A DNA stretch of 64,000 nucleotides from Amphibalanus amphitrite (lineage: Eukaryota; Arthropoda; Thecostraca; Balanomorpha; Balanidae): positions 1,424,501 to 1,488,500 of the forward strand of contig NW_024881537.1 in the NCBI RefSeq assembly GCF_019059575.1, written 5' to 3'. Below are positions 21,697 through 33,955 of this stretch, piece by piece; the stretch's first letter is position 1; every line of letters begins with the position of its first letter. A model generated the notes under the pieces. The model made no database searches, was not told the DNA's origin, and was given only the letters and a program-made list of their open reading frames with translations. A program made the position numbers and the translations under genes.

Positions 21697-22667
21697 GGGT
21701 AGACTGGGGCAAGACGCCCCAGATAATTTATTTTGCTACATAAATTTTGTCACACATCACCTGGAAGGCCAAATTTGTGCTCAATACGTTCTTTGGACAT
21801 TTTACTTTAAATTGCACCCCTCAAATTCATTCACTTATGATCGGACTCCAAGCTAGGAAGTGATTTGTGAAGCAACTGCAAATGGGGCATTTTGCCCCAA
21901 CCCCAGGGCAAAACGCCCCACGGCCTGGGGCAAGTAGCCCCACACTTTAGATTAAAGATTTAACATGGTAGTTGGCTAAATCTTATGTGAGAGGTCCGTT
22001 AGATCTCTGGAGGCACGGCACTGAAGTTAGCACATTCCATCCTGTCAGGTGTTCAGCTATGACACTATTGTATGAGCAGGTTTTTCACCTACCTCATAAG
22101 ACCAAATAATAAATTATTGCAATGCAAATGTTAACAAAATACTTCCTTTGCCATCCAGTTGCTGAGAAAAATACACATAAAGGCATAGAAACTTACTGTT
22201 CGCCAGCTACCGAACATTAGAAAGTGGGTAGCCCGAACAACACATGAGGTAAAACGCCCCAGGGGCTTTTTGCCCCGCGACCTACTGGGGCGTTTTACCC
22301 CATCACGTAGTTCGGTCAGAGAACAACGCCTTGCACTCCAGCAAGACATAATTTAACACGAACCAACCCGGCATGATAAGCGTTAGACAATAGTTGTTCA
22401 AAACACATAAAAGTCGTTAACCTGATGTGGACCATAAAAGAACGCCATGATACATAATCTGACAACAAAACATAAAAATCACTTAAAAAACACATTTTTG
22501 GCTATATCTCCCGAAAGAGTCATCACAATTTCTTTCCAGTCTGCTCATATAATGATCATATAGTGCACGTTTTACAGAAGAGAGGATGTTTCCCCAGAAC
22601 TCTGCCAGTTCCGAGAAACATCGGTGAGGCGTTTTACCTCGGCGGGGCGACTTGCCCCGGTCTACCC
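21697..22667. mobile_element. TA-flanked element, GGGGCAAGACGCCCC type
   Basis: Ends GGGTAGAC(T/C)GGGGCAAG, TA on both sides (21695-21696, 22668-22669), 971 bp. At least six internal phrases of the form GGGGCnnnnnGCCCC (for example ggggcattttgcccc and ggggctttttgcccc) repeat the subterminal motif. Similar in size, target and end plan to 2469-3430, but the repeated word differs. Confidence 0.8.
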
Positions 22668-24056
22668 TAACTCTAATTCAAATTAGAATCCTTACAACCA
22701 AGCAACGACAAGGCGATAACATAAACAAAAACCCAAGCGTCGCTGTTTGAAACAAAAGCGCCATATACTGCGACTTTTTTATAGAGAAGGACAACGCATT
22801 TCGGTGGGTGTTACAAGTACTGCAAGTACTGCTTCTTTTTTGCAAAAATAAAAAACCTTTTTAACATACGAAAATGTGCTAGGAAATTTTCATATTTTAT
22901 AGAAACTACAGTAGAAATAGTATAGATGTCGAGTAATTTTTATTTAAGAAAAAAGAAAGCTCATTATCTCCCTTTAACCCGGCAGGCGGTGGGCCTCCCG
23001 GCTACCTTCCGCGCGGTGGGGGGGGGGCATTTTTTGCCCCCCCCCCTCGTATCTCCGAAACTACTGGACAGATCCGGAAAATTCAAACGGCGTTCGATAG
23101 CCCTGTCCAATTTGTCGAAGGAAACCAAATTTCGTTGACCTCGGGGTCACCGATGACGTCACAGGTCAGGTCAAAGATAAAATGTTTCAACGTTCACGGG
23201 GCTTCTAGGGAAAGCGCTATAACACCGAGTAAAACGCATTTTGACGAAAATCAGCGATAGGGCATCAGTTGTTTAGTACATATGTTGCTATTAGAGGTCA
23301 CTGGTCATACCAGGTCAGGTCACAGATCAGGTCACCAAAGGTCACCAAGAGTCACCACATGAACCCAACTTTACTAAGGTTGTGCGATGCATGTTTTATG
23401 GCCAGTTTTTCATTTCCAACTCAATGGTGTTGGGTATTAGACCATCAGGTACGGTTTAGGTCACTTTCTGGTGGGGGTTAGGTCAAGGTCAGGTCAAAAA
23501 GGTCAAATTTCAAAGATTGATATTTTTGTATAAAATGGGTATTTATTCGATGCAGCTTGTCACGGGGAGTCTAATGGTGGTCTTTGTTTTGCGCTACGAG
23601 GTCTAGAATTGCTAAAAATTGAGTTTGAAAATTTGACGTCATCAAACAGTTTTTTTTTCGCTATAACTTGGCCAAAAAAAGAGGTATCGATATCAAATAT
23701 GGTATGTAGATAGAAGGCGTTAGGGACTATCACATATATTCCGTTTTTTTCAAAACTCAAAAACTTTTTGGATTTTTCGGCCATTTAAAAAAAAAAATCT
23801 TTTTTTGGGGGGGGGGGTCAAAATCCAAAAATTTCAAACATTCGAGATAGCAGTTTGTAGCCCTCTTAAAGGGACCCTTCCACCTTAAAAAGTTAATGAA
23901 TTGGCATAAAAGTGGTGTACCGTGAATCAGAAAGAGCGAAAATGAACATCCACCAAATTTCACCGAAAAAAAATAAAAATATTCACCCGTTTTTTGAAAT
24001 ATAAGACTTTTATTTTATAACGCGCGGTCAATGGGCTTGATGACGTCATCAGAGTC

Positions 24057-26662
24057 CAGGGGCGGTCGCAGACTTGGAGTTTGGGGGGGGGGCCAACTTG
24101 GCAAAGGGGCCCCTGCGCTGACCCGGGGGGCCCGGTGCTAGCTTAAAGGGGCCCACGGGCGTAGTGCACGGGTGCAGAAATCCAGGCCATGGCCGGTGAA
24201 GCGGGGGGGGGGGGGGTAGGGAGCGGCACCCGAGCGGAGGCTCAATGCGAGCTTTGAGGGTGTACCATGTCGAAAAGGTACCGATAAGTGCATTTTGAAG
24301 CATTGATATTGTCAATAATTCACGCAACTGTGAATGGATTACCGCAAAAGTAAAGGCGGCTTAGGCGGCTAACTTTGCCATTTTCTAAGATCATCGTGCT
24401 AAAACTTTTGACAGTGGGTCATCGGTATCTGTTCACTGTTCAATCACATGTGTTCCGTTTCATCTTTCTTTTTTTTTTTACTTGGGCACAAATGTAAGTT
24501 TTGAAGATCATAACAGTAGCAAATGCTTCGAAAGATGGATAGTGGGCAAAATATCCTAAATTTGTCGTGCTGCATGGAAAGTAGTGTTGCTGAGAACAGG
24601 GGGTTTTGTTCCAGATTGTTGTGGATGCAGAATACATTGTTTGCACTCACTGCAGAATTATTGTTGGTGCAACTGCGCCCACTGCATTGTATTGTATTGT
24701 ATTGTATTATTGCACCCATGGTTCCTACACTTATGGGCCCATCGATAGCGCTTCGGCGATACCTATCGCCTAGAGGCTGCAATGGGGCCCTTAGAGTACG
24801 GTGTCAGACCCCCCAGAGGCAGGCGTTGGACCCAAGGGTCAGCGAAGGGCCTCAAAGGCCCAGGTAGGGCCCTAGAGGCTGATGTGAGCCTTCAGAGGCA
24901 AGTGCATGACCCCCGAAGGTAAGGCATGAGACCCCCAGAGAACATAACAGGGCCATCATTGGCCGGTGTAGAGACCTCATAGGCCAGTTTGGGGCCCCTC
25001 AGAGGCTAGTGTGGTGCCTCAGGTGTCGGTATGAGGCACTTAAAGACCGTAATGGGTCTTCAGAAGCCGGCATCGATCCTTCAGAAGCCAGTACGGGGCC
25101 CTCAGAGGCACATAAGGGTCAGTTTGGGTTCCAGAGACAGAAATGGGACCATCAGAGGCCGATGTGGGACTTTTAAAGGCTGGTTTGGGCCCTTAGGGGC
25201 CAGCACAGGGCCTGCAAAGGGCAGTTTGAGATCATCAGAGACCGAATTGGGCACTCAGAGGCCAATGTGGGCCCTTACAGGCCAGCATGGAGCCCACAGA
25301 GGTTAGCGTGGGGGCCCTAAAAGACCGTCATGAGCCGGCGTTGGACCCAGAGGCCAGTAGAGGGCCCTCAAAGGCCAAGATGGGCTCTCAGAGGCCGATG
25401 CGGGCCCTTAGAGGCCGGCATCGGGTCTTCAGAAGCTCGTGCGGGGCCCTCAGAGGCTAAGGTGGGTCCTTACAGGCTAGCACGGGCCCTCAGAGGTCAG
25501 TGTGGGGCCCTAGAAGACCGGCATAGGCCGGCATTGGACCCCAGACAGAAGGCCCTCATAGGCCACGATGGGCCCTCAGAAGCCGATGCTGACCCTTAGA
25601 GGCCGGCATCGGGTCTTCGGAATTCAGTGCGGGGGAGGGCCCTCAGAGGCTAATGTGGGCCCTTACAGGCCAGCATGGAGCCCTCAGAGGTCAGAATGGG
25701 ACCCTAAAAGACTGGCATTGGCCGGCGTTGGACCCCAGAGGCCAGTAGAGGGCCCTCGAAGTTCAAGATGGGCCATCAGAGGCCGATGCGGGCCCTTAGA
25801 GGCCGGCATCGGGTCTTCAGAATTCAGTGCGGGGCCCATAGAGACTAATGTGTGTCCTTACAGGCCAGCATGGGGCCCTCAGAGGTCAGTGTGGGGCCCT
25901 AAAAGACCGGCATGGGCCGGCATTGGACCCCAGAGGCCAGCGGAGGGCCCTCAAAGGCCAAGGTGGGCCCTCAAAGGCCAAGATGGGCCCTCAGACGCCG
26001 ATGCGGGTCGGCCGGCATTGGGTCTTCAGAATCCAGTGCGGGGGCCCTCAGAGGCTAATGTGGGTCCTTACAGGCCAGCATGGGCCCTTAGAGGTCAGTT
26101 TGGGGCCCTAAAAGGCCGGCATGGGCCGGCATTGGAACCCAGAAACCAGCGGAGGGCCCTCAAAGGCCAAGATGGGCCCCCAGAGGCCGATGCGGGCTCT
26201 TAGAGGCCGACATCGGGTCTTCATAATCCAGCGCAGGGCCCTCAGAGACAATTATTAAAGGCTGGTCTTGGGACTCGAGAGACAGAAATGAGGCCACCAG
26301 ATGCCGGTGTGAGACTCTCAGACGCCGGTTGGGCCCCTAAGGCCGGTTTAGGGGCCCTCAAAGGCCAGTGGAGGGCCCTCAGAGGTCAATGTGGGTCCTC
26401 AGCGGTCAATGTGGACGCATGACCGCCACTGAAGGGCCCTCAGAGGTCCGTGTAGGACCCTCAAAGACTGGTATGAGAGCTGTTAATAGCTGGCGTGGGT
26501 GTCTCGAGCCTCGTGACAATCGAATACGGGCCAAGGCCCCATACGGCCATGGGGGCCCATCGGTTGTTTGGGGGGGGGGCCAAATGATATGATGGCCCCC
26601 CCTGATTTGCCTTTGGGGGGGGGGGGCATGGCCCTGATGGCCCCCCCTTGCGACCGCCACTG
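24057..26662. mobile_element. hAT-like element carrying a minisatellite
   Basis: 8-bp duplication TCAGAGTC (24049-24056 and 26663-26670). Ends CAGGGGCGGTCGCA and (reversed) CAGTGGCGGTCGCA, each followed by a G/C run. The body is almost wholly the GGCCCTCAGAGGCC array. No hAT transposase. Confidence 0.9.
24780..26480. repeat. Minisatellite, ~28-33 bp unit around GGGCCCTCAGAGGCC
   Basis: Degenerate units with alternating spacers (AGTGTGGG, GATGCGGG, AGCATGG) and higher-order periods of roughly 200-280 bp (25330-26250). A (TGTAT)n run lies just before, at 24690. ORFs through it are artefacts. Confidence 0.9.
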
Positions 26663-27609
26663 TCAGAGTCCGTTAGTGTTAAAGGTAGTGTGCCAGCTTT
26701 CTTGGACCGTATGGAGTTAATGGCCCAGATAAGGAGAACCGGATTTTTAGAACTTATCCATACCTTCAAAACTCATGGAAACGTCTTAAATTCTTCAAAT
26801 TTTGAGTACCCCAGTGCGAAATTCGCCCCGACGGGTTGTCGGTCGTACCCCAACCACATTTCACACCACTATGAACAATAAATGCACACACTGAAATCGC
26901 TATTACCGATATGCTCATCCAATCAAGTTTCGATAAACCCGTTCATCATCATCTCCTGCGGTTTCGAACACGCCTGTTAGGTGGCTTCTGATGCTCGTCG
27001 AGGTCGGAATTTCCAAATACGCGTGGTGCGTCGGGCCGCGCGCTCTGACTTCGGCCAAGAAAAATGCGTCAGCTGATCATTGTCATTTCTGCCACTTGCG
27101 TGTGGTGAAATGGGGTCATAACTTATAAGACGGCTTTTTCATATCAATTATTTTACATAAAATCATATTTCAAACCATAAATAATGTTCGACAGCCAAAT
27201 AAAAGAAACAATACCAATACGGGCTTACAGTTTAAGGCTCGACATTGTGTTGTCTACGATTAGACAGCTGATAACTCATTCCCGTACGTCGTATGGTCGT
27301 AACCACAGGGGAGCAATGCCGCTTCAACCCTATTGGCCGTAGTGTCTAACGGTGGCGGCCATATTGCGCAGACCAGAAACCGGCTGCCGCCTGTGTTGAG
27401 GAATAGGGAATTCGGGACCTCGATTTACGTTTGCGGCCGCCGTATCCGTTACGTTCAAGTTACGTAGATACGGAACCCGGCATCTTACGCAGAATTGAGT
27501 GGGGAACACGATCGTATCTTCAGAATTCCTCAAATTTACTCGCCTGACCTACATTTGCCCCGGCCGAGGGGGTTGATTGAACCCACCTCGCTAATGCACC
27601 GCTAATTAA

Positions 27610-28793
27610 CCCGCGCCCTGCTGGGGGGGGGGTGTTTGAACACCCCCCCTTGTGGTTTTTCGCGAATATCTCAAAAACGGCGGCGCTCCGCGCCGCCGTT
27701 TTTGGTACACCTTATCATACATCAATTCTACACATCTTGTGAAAATTTCAGACCAAGGTCATTCAAGGTCAGGTCACCAGGTCACTTGAAGTGACCTCAC
27801 CTCATAAAAACTTTCAATGTCTGTCATAGCTACACCGAGTGACCGATCGCTTTGAAACTTTCAGCGATTGCTAAGAGCAATAGCATGTACAAAATGTATA
27901 TCTCAGAATTTTGATATCGATGACCTAAGGTCAGGTCAATTTTGCGACCTCCCCATTATAAGTCAATGGGAGAAAATTGAAATGCGCCTCTTTTGGATGA
28001 AAGACATTATACACACTCCCAAACACCGAATTACAAGTGGTTTAGACACACTGAACTTGAAAATGGTGTCCGTGACCCTTGTTTATGCCCTGAGGTCATC
28101 TTAGGTCACGAATGGTATCTAACAGTTTTCGCAAATAACTTTTGATAGAGGCATGCTAGAGCGATGAAAACGCCTTAGATGTGTTCAGCTCGACGATACG
28201 GATCGACTGATATGCAACATGACCCTTTCCGGTCAGGTCATGACCTTGACCTGAGGTCAAATTTTCAAGTTGACCTTTCAAGGTCAAGTTATAGTTCATT
28301 CGATGCGTCTTGACGAGAGGAACACGATGCCGGTAAAAGTAAGCTCGTACAAGGCTTGGGTCAAAAGTTATTGCAGAAAAACTGTTTTCGAAAATATCGG
28401 CTATTTTTGCAGTTTTTGCCCCCTGCAGGCAAAACCGTTGACCTTAGGTCAAATCTGAGAGAATTACTCAGAAAGGGCGTTAATAGGGCTATCGAATGCG
28501 CTTTTCCGCGGCGCTGTAGCTCTATTGGTTCCCGAGTTATGCGTTGGCTTCTTGGAAATTTTCGACATTCGACCTGGAAATCGGCGAAATTTTGCCTTCA
28601 ATGACCTCTGGTGACCTGACCTTTGACCTGACCAAAAAATTGACCGAAGTGATTTCGTCATTATTTTTTACGCTTTTTCGAACGCCGCCTTCCGCGTATC
28701 GCTACGTGGCCCAGGAGCCGAGTTACAAGGGGGGGTGTTCAAACACCCCCCCCAGCAGGGCGTGGAAATCCAGGACCCCCAGCAGGGCGCGGG
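27610..28793 (+). mobile_element. TTAA element, 1184 bp, CCCGCGCCCTGCTGG type
   Basis: TIR CCCGCGCCCTGCTGGGGG at both ends, TTAA at 27606-27609 and 28794-28797. Left: G-run hairpin GGTGTT-TG-AACACC and a long stem around AAAAACGGCGGCGC/GCGCCGCCGTTTTT. Centre: dyad 28188-28317. Right: duplicated TIR copy. The innermost of four nested TTAA insertions. Confidence 0.92.
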
Positions 28794-28884
28794 TTAAACT
28801 AGAATTAAGCGGTAAAGTGGTCGTATGCGGCAAAGTATAATGCAGAGTGACTGGTAGGAACCCGCTGTAAGGGTCTCAGGTCAA

Positions 28885-29272
28885 CCCAGCAAACATGCCC
28901 ACATGGTTCCCATATGGGGCCCACATGGGCCCCCCACCTCTTCCATATGGGTCCCACATGGGAATGGCAGTGGGTGACACGTGGGACCCATATGGGCCAG
29001 CCCACGTAGGCCCCATATGGGACCCACGCGGCGCCCACATGGGACCCATATGGGTAGCCCATCTGTAGCCCATGTCCCACGTGGGCCCATCTGGCCCATG
29101 TTCACCCCATATGGGACCCACATGGGATGCCCATCTCCAGCCCACATGCGTTTGGCCCATTTTTATCCCATATGGGGCCCATATGGGTAGCCCATCTGTA
29201 GCCCATGTCCCACGTGGGCCCATCTGGCCCATGTTCACCCCATATGGGACCCATGTGGGCATGTTTGCTGGG
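28885..29272. mobile_element. 388-bp inverted element of CCCATATGGG palindromes
   Basis: Ends CCCAGCAAACATGCCCACAT in inverted orientation. The interior is nearly all CCCATATGGG/CCCACATGGG-type palindromic words in tandem, so it can fold in many registers. The MGPIW/HMGPT-type ORFs through it are artefacts. Confidence 0.8.
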
Positions 29273-29274
29273 AA

Positions 29275-29790
29275 CCGGTGACCTCTGAGGTCAGGTCAAG
29301 TGATCTAAGGCACGGGTTCGGTTTTTGGTAAATAACTTCGCCAAAAATGGCCGTAGAGCCGCGATTTTGGCATCATCGTGTTCAGCTAGCTCAGGCGCAT
29401 CGAGTGATATACTTTTTGTTCGGGTCAGGTCAACTTAGGGTGTTGACCTCAGGTCAAGGTCAGGTCAGCACCCCCAGGTCACGAAGTTGGTCGAAAGAGG
29501 TCATGTCGCATATCATTCGATTCGGCAGGTCTTCCTGAGTCCATTGGTGGCTTTCCCGACTCGCTAGCTCAATTTAATCGGGAGTTATTGAAGAAAAATG
29601 GTGACCATTGTGACGTCACAAATGACGTCACGCAAGGGCAACAATGCAAATATGAAGCATAGAACCTTGCAAGGAATGCATGAAATCATGATTTTATATG
29701 CTTGAGATAGTTTCAGATCATTCTCGGCGCCAAAATAACAATTTTCATATTTCCCCATTGACTTATAAGGGTTTAACGTATTAGTTCCTT
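29275..29790 (+). repeat. Diverged core of a TTAA-type element
   Basis: Contains a degenerate central dyad (about 29390-29535; GCGCATCGAGTGATAT ... ATATCATTCGAT) with AGGTCA copies and TGACGTCA-like words, without recognisable ends. Confidence 0.55.
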
Positions 29791-30809
29791 ATAGCTGATG
29801 ATTTTTTAGGATTTCATCTTGTTCTCTACTCAATTCTGCGTAAGATGCCGGGTTCCGTGTCCACATAGCTTGAGCGTAACGGATGCAGCGACCGCAAACG
29901 TAAATCGAGGTCCCGAATTCCCTATTCCCCAGCACAGGCGGCGGCCGCTTTCTGGTCTGCGCAACATGGCGGCACCGTTGGACACCATTTGGCGGCCGCA
30001 TGTTTATTAATCCCACCCAGAAATGACAAACAAGGCCTCTGATTGGCCAGTTTGGCGGCCGATGCGCATTCCACATTATAGAGTTCAGTGGTCGTAACAC
30101 TATAATGACCTTTGCTTATTGTCACAAGTGCGCCGCATTCGCGATTGTTGCCCGACGCCTGTTTGCAGGTGAGCCCACTACAGTTGTTATACCTACATAT
30201 CTAAAAACCGAAAAACTTTTAGGCGAAAAAGGCACTATTCCAGGCCCATTTTTGATTTTTTTTTGCGGTATTAGGTAAAAACAGAAGCTTCTTATCCTAG
30301 GAAAAATAAAATGGGAAATCTTTCAAAGGTGGCACACTACCTTTAAGAGATAGGGACTACGCTGGTCCCACCCTGCAAGTAAAGGGAAGAAATTTATTGA
30401 ACACTATAAAGCTGCGGGGGTTGCGACCAGGATAAATGGTGGTTTCTGAGCCTGGCCGCAAACTTGGCTATCTCAACTCAAAACTAATCTGTTAAGGTGG
30501 GAGGGTCCCTTTAATTCTACACCGTTTATGTCTGAAACATGTTTCTGTGTCTCTAAAGCTGTAGGCCTGACAGCTCTTCCCGCGAAACCTTTTTTGGGTC
30601 AAAAATGGCAGAAATGACGTCACTCTGACGTCATTTGCGGCCAACGTATCATAGCCTTTGGAAAAAATTGGTCACAATGTGGAATAGCTATTCACGGGAG
30701 GGTACTGAAAGTTTGGTGACGATCGGCGCAGTGGTTCTCGAGATATATCGAAAAAAACTAAGCCGGGGGGGGGGGGCAAAAATGCCTCCCCCACCGCCTG
30801 GAAGGTTAA

Positions 30810-30982
30810 GGGGCCCGGCCTGAGAGGGCCCTCTGAGTTCCTGAAAGGGCCCTCTGAGTGCCTGAGAGGGCCCTCTGTGTGCCTGAGAAGGTCCTGTTCG
30901 TTCTAAGGCCCTTTGTTTACTGCACAAGGTCCCTCGTTGGCACTTGGCCTAAAGGGGTCCTCCGATAGTCCTAAAAGGGTCC
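30810..30982. repeat. Short GAGGGCCCTCTGAG minisatellite
   Basis: Six to eight ~25-bp units of CTGAGAGGGCCCTCTGAGTG type between the C element and the K-type element. Confidence 0.75.
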
Positions 30983-31171
30983 TTAGCCCTCGCCCGCACA
31001 TGGGGGGGGGGGGTTGCCACCCCCCAGGTAGTCTTTCTGCTCTGCAATCAACATTTTTAGAGCTAGAAGGCTGATTTTTCGTATAGCTGCTCCTCTATCC
31101 TTTCTTGATGTCCACTGAAAATTTCAAGTTTCTGTGGTTTTCGGTTTCGGAGATATGATCTTGTTTTTAAG

Positions 31172-33218
31172 CACTGGCGGATCCAGGGTGTCAGCGCGGG
31201 GGGGGCATACCAGGTCACGGAGCCAAACCTAGGGTACCCCCAAATCCTGTTTTCTCATCGGATTTAGGCCACTTATTTTTCGTCATAGCCCTGACACGAG
31301 TTTTTTTTTTCTAAAAAAAAAAACAGAAATTGTAGGACACCTGAACCCCATTGGCAGATCCAGGAGGAGGAGGCTTTTGGGACAAATACCCGGGCAGCGC
31401 CAGAAATCGACGAAAATTGGTGGGGCCGGTGGGGCCCTCAGAATGACTGGTGTACCTATAGAGCCGACCCAGGGCCGCCGGTGTGGCACCTTAAGAGGTA
31501 CTGGCGTGGGACCATCAAAGCTATCGGTGTGGGTTCCCCAGAGGCAGTGGTGTGGGACCCTCAGAGGCACTGGTGCAGGAACCACAAAGGAGCCGGTGTG
31601 AGCCCTCTAAGGTGCTGGTGTGAGGCCCTCACATGGACGCCGTTGTGGTGCCTCAGACACTGGTGTGGCGCTAAGCCCACACCATTCACAGATGGCTGTG
31701 TGTGGGGCCCTTGGAGTTGTTGGTGCGAAATGCGAATGCTTAATAACCCAGTAGGACCTCTCAGAGACCGACAAAGGGCCCTCAGAGGCCGGTAACGGAC
31801 CGTATGATGCCAACAATGGGCCTTCACAGGCCGGCAAGTGAGGGCCGGCAGTATCTTCAGGAGCCCTGTGGAGTCCTTAGAGATCGGCATGGTACTCTCA
31901 GACGCCGGTGGGGCCCTCAGAGTCACCGGTGTAGGACCTACAGAGTTACCGGTGGCTGACTGCCAGAGGCACTGGTGTGGGGCCCCAGAGGCGCCGGTGT
32001 GGGACCCTCAGAGTCGCCGATGTGGGACCTCAGGAGACACTGGTGTGTCAGAGGTGGCGGTGTAGGGCCCTCAGACGTGTCTGTGTGGTGCCCTCACAGT
32101 CGCCGGTGAAGACTTTCAAAGGCATCGTTGTGGGAGTCCTCACTCCTCAGAGACACATGCATGGGGGCAAGGGGTCTTCAAGAGACCAGCAAGGGCCAGC
32201 AGAGGCCTTCAGGAGCCCTGTGGGATCCTGGAGACCGGCGTGGTACTCTCAGGCGTCACTGGGAGCCCTCAGAGTCACCAGTGTGGGGCCCACTGAGTTG
32301 CAGGTAGGTAGCCGGCAGATGAGCCTGTGTAAGACCTTCAGAGGCGCCAGTGTGGGGCCCTCAGAGCCGCCGCCGATGTAGGGCCTTAAAAAAGATTGGT
32401 GTTAGTCCCTCAGATTGGCGGTGTTGGGCCCTCAAAGGCGCCGGTGTGAGACCCTCAAAGGCGCCGTTATGGGCCCTCAGAGACACTGGTGTGGAGCCGT
32501 TCCATGTGCGGGTATGGGCCAGGACTCTAATTAGAGCTGACGCTTAATAGGTCAGCAAGGTCACTCAGAGGCCAGCACAGGGCCCTCAGAGGCCGGAGTG
32601 GGGCCCTTATGGAGATGTGTGATATGTGGCGACCCAGGAGCCCGTGACTCCGGGAGGTGCTCTCACGAGTCCTGCGGGTCTTATCTCAGTCGAAATAAGG
32701 CACGCTTGGACCCTGAGCGGCCAATTGGCACTGCAGGGCCTCTCGGGCCCATAGGGCACCATGCATCTAATGAGGCGGCACGCGCCCCTTGTGCCCCCCC
32801 CCCCCCGGTTACGCTGCACTGGCTGTGGCCATACAGGTAAATCATATTCTAACCGTCCCTATTCCCAAGCATAGGCGGTGGCCGATTCCTGGTTTGCGCA
32901 ATATGAGTGCCATCGTTAGACAATACGGTCAAAAGGGTTGAAACTTGAAGCGGCATGACTTCCCTGTTGTAAGAACTAAGAAGCAACATACTTTTAGACA
33001 AAATAAAGCAATGACAACTAAATTGAGGTTACTAAAACGACTCTGATCACAAAAGTAGTTACATAGGAAGACTTTCTAATCCATGTTTATTTAGTTCCTC
33101 GTTATAGGCGTAAGATTTTGAACGGGGGGGGGGGCATACTTGTACTGAATGCCCTCCCCAGGCTCCTGTCGGGGGGGGGCATATGCCCCTAATGCCCCCC
33201 CCCCTGGATCCGCCAGTG
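31172..33218. mobile_element. hAT-like element with CACTGGCGGATCCAG ends and a minisatellite
   Basis: 8-bp duplication TTTTTAAG at 31164-31171 and 33219-33226. The other K copy shows the uninterrupted sequence. Inverted ends CACTGGCGGATCCAG, each followed by G/C runs. 2047 bp with no transposase. Confidence 0.9.
31430..32600. repeat. Minisatellite, GGGCCCTCAGAGGCGCCGGTGTG type
   Basis: ~28-36 bp units, related to but distinct from the array at 24780-26480. The ORFs crossing it are repeat artefacts. Confidence 0.85.
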
Positions 33219-33955
33219 TTTTTAAGGTCATGTCAATGTCATGACCCAATGGCCAATTCTCAACATCTTGCGTTGGCTATGGGTCTTGTGAGCTTTTGAC
33301 ACCTTGATTTCGGCCTTTTTTGTCAGTTTTACCTACGACCTATCATGGAACATGTTGTTCGACGATGTACAGATGTCAAGGTCAAGGTCAACCTAGGTCA
33401 TCTAAGATAATTGCGTTTTAGGCAAGCGGAATTTACTTTTTGTGAATTTTTTTGACTGCTTTTTCGGTAAAAGCTTCTCAGATCATGATTTCATGTAATA
33501 TGGACAAATAAACAATCGGTGCACACATCAGTAGGTATACACACAGACACACACAGACATACAAACACATATAATTGACCTTGACCTAACTTGACCTGAC
33601 ATGACCTCAGCAGCAAAAACCTGGTCGGGTAGTGTGACAAAGAGGTTCTAGCTGGCTTGGCACCAGAAAACGGCATCGTCATCGGTATATGATAAGCAGC
33701 GCACTTGATATCCAACGACCAACGGTGACCCAAAACAGCAACATTTTTAAGTTTGACCTGACCTGGAAGGTCAATGACTGACCTGAGAAGGTAAAACTGG
33801 GTAGGTATCATTGGATTCGTCTCTTCCCAAAGAATCTTTTTGGTCTTTACCGCTAAGCTCTATCTCCAACAGGAACGAAATGGCGCGGGGGGGATGGCAC
33901 CCCCCCCCCCATGTGCGTTCTAGAATGGGAAAATGGCATGTGCGGGCGAGGGCTA

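Larger units (their letters stand above)
20705..22973. mobile_element. TTAA element, AGGGAGATAATGA type, with two inserts
   Basis: Perfect 13-bp ends AGGGAGATAATGA, TTAA at 20701-20704 and 22974-22977. Contains the hAT-like 21264-21535 and the TA element 21697-22667. Without them it would be about 1 kb and AT-rich, with no coding frame. Confidence 0.8.
26683..30342. mobile_element. 3660-bp TTAA element, AGGTAGTGTGCCA type, long inverted arms
   Basis: Perfect 13-bp ends AGGTAGTGTGCCA, TTAA at 26679-26682 and 30343-30346. 27330-27530 and 29815-30010 are inverted copies (both contain GGGAATTCGGGACCTCGATT-like sequence and its complement), so it is a fold-back element. It contains 27610-28793, 28885-29272 and a D-like core. 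A fragment of the same arm lies at 32850-32980. Confidence 0.8.
23870..30510. mobile_element. 6641-bp TTAA element inside the C element
   Basis: Ends AGGGACCCTTCCACCTTAA and (reversed) AGGGACCCTCCCACCTTAA with TTAA duplications at both sides. Most of its length is later insertions (24057-26662, 26683-30342). The own sequence at its right end is related to 3762-4258. No transposase identified. Confidence 0.85.
22978..30805 (+). mobile_element. C-family TTAA element, host of a 6.6-kb nest
   Basis: Left end CCCGGCAGGCGGTGGG after TTAA (22974-22977); right end reversed CCTTCCAGGCGGTGGG before TTAA (30806-30809). The ~1.2-kb native sequence matches 6655-7841 and 10549-11717. It is split at TTAA 23866-23869 / 30511-30514, and the two halves join exactly as in the uninterrupted copies (..gtagccct..|..ttctacacc..). 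Confidence 0.85.
30985..33955. mobile_element. K-family palindromic element, split by a hAT-like insert
   Basis: Ends (TTA)GCCCTCGCCCGCACATG in inverted orientation. The halves 30985-31171 and 33219-33955 match the K copy at 8266-9752. The right end carries a second ATGTGCG copy. The flanks are TTA/TAA rather than clean TTAA. Confidence 0.75.

Noticed and set aside
25031-26592. Long + strand ORFs rich in GPQRP/ALRGQ
   Set aside because: Products of the GGCCCTCAGAGGCC array inside a hAT-like element.
28805-29281. ORFs on both strands with HMGPTW-type repeats
   Set aside because: Translation of the CCCATATGGG palindrome element; open in many frames because of its symmetry.
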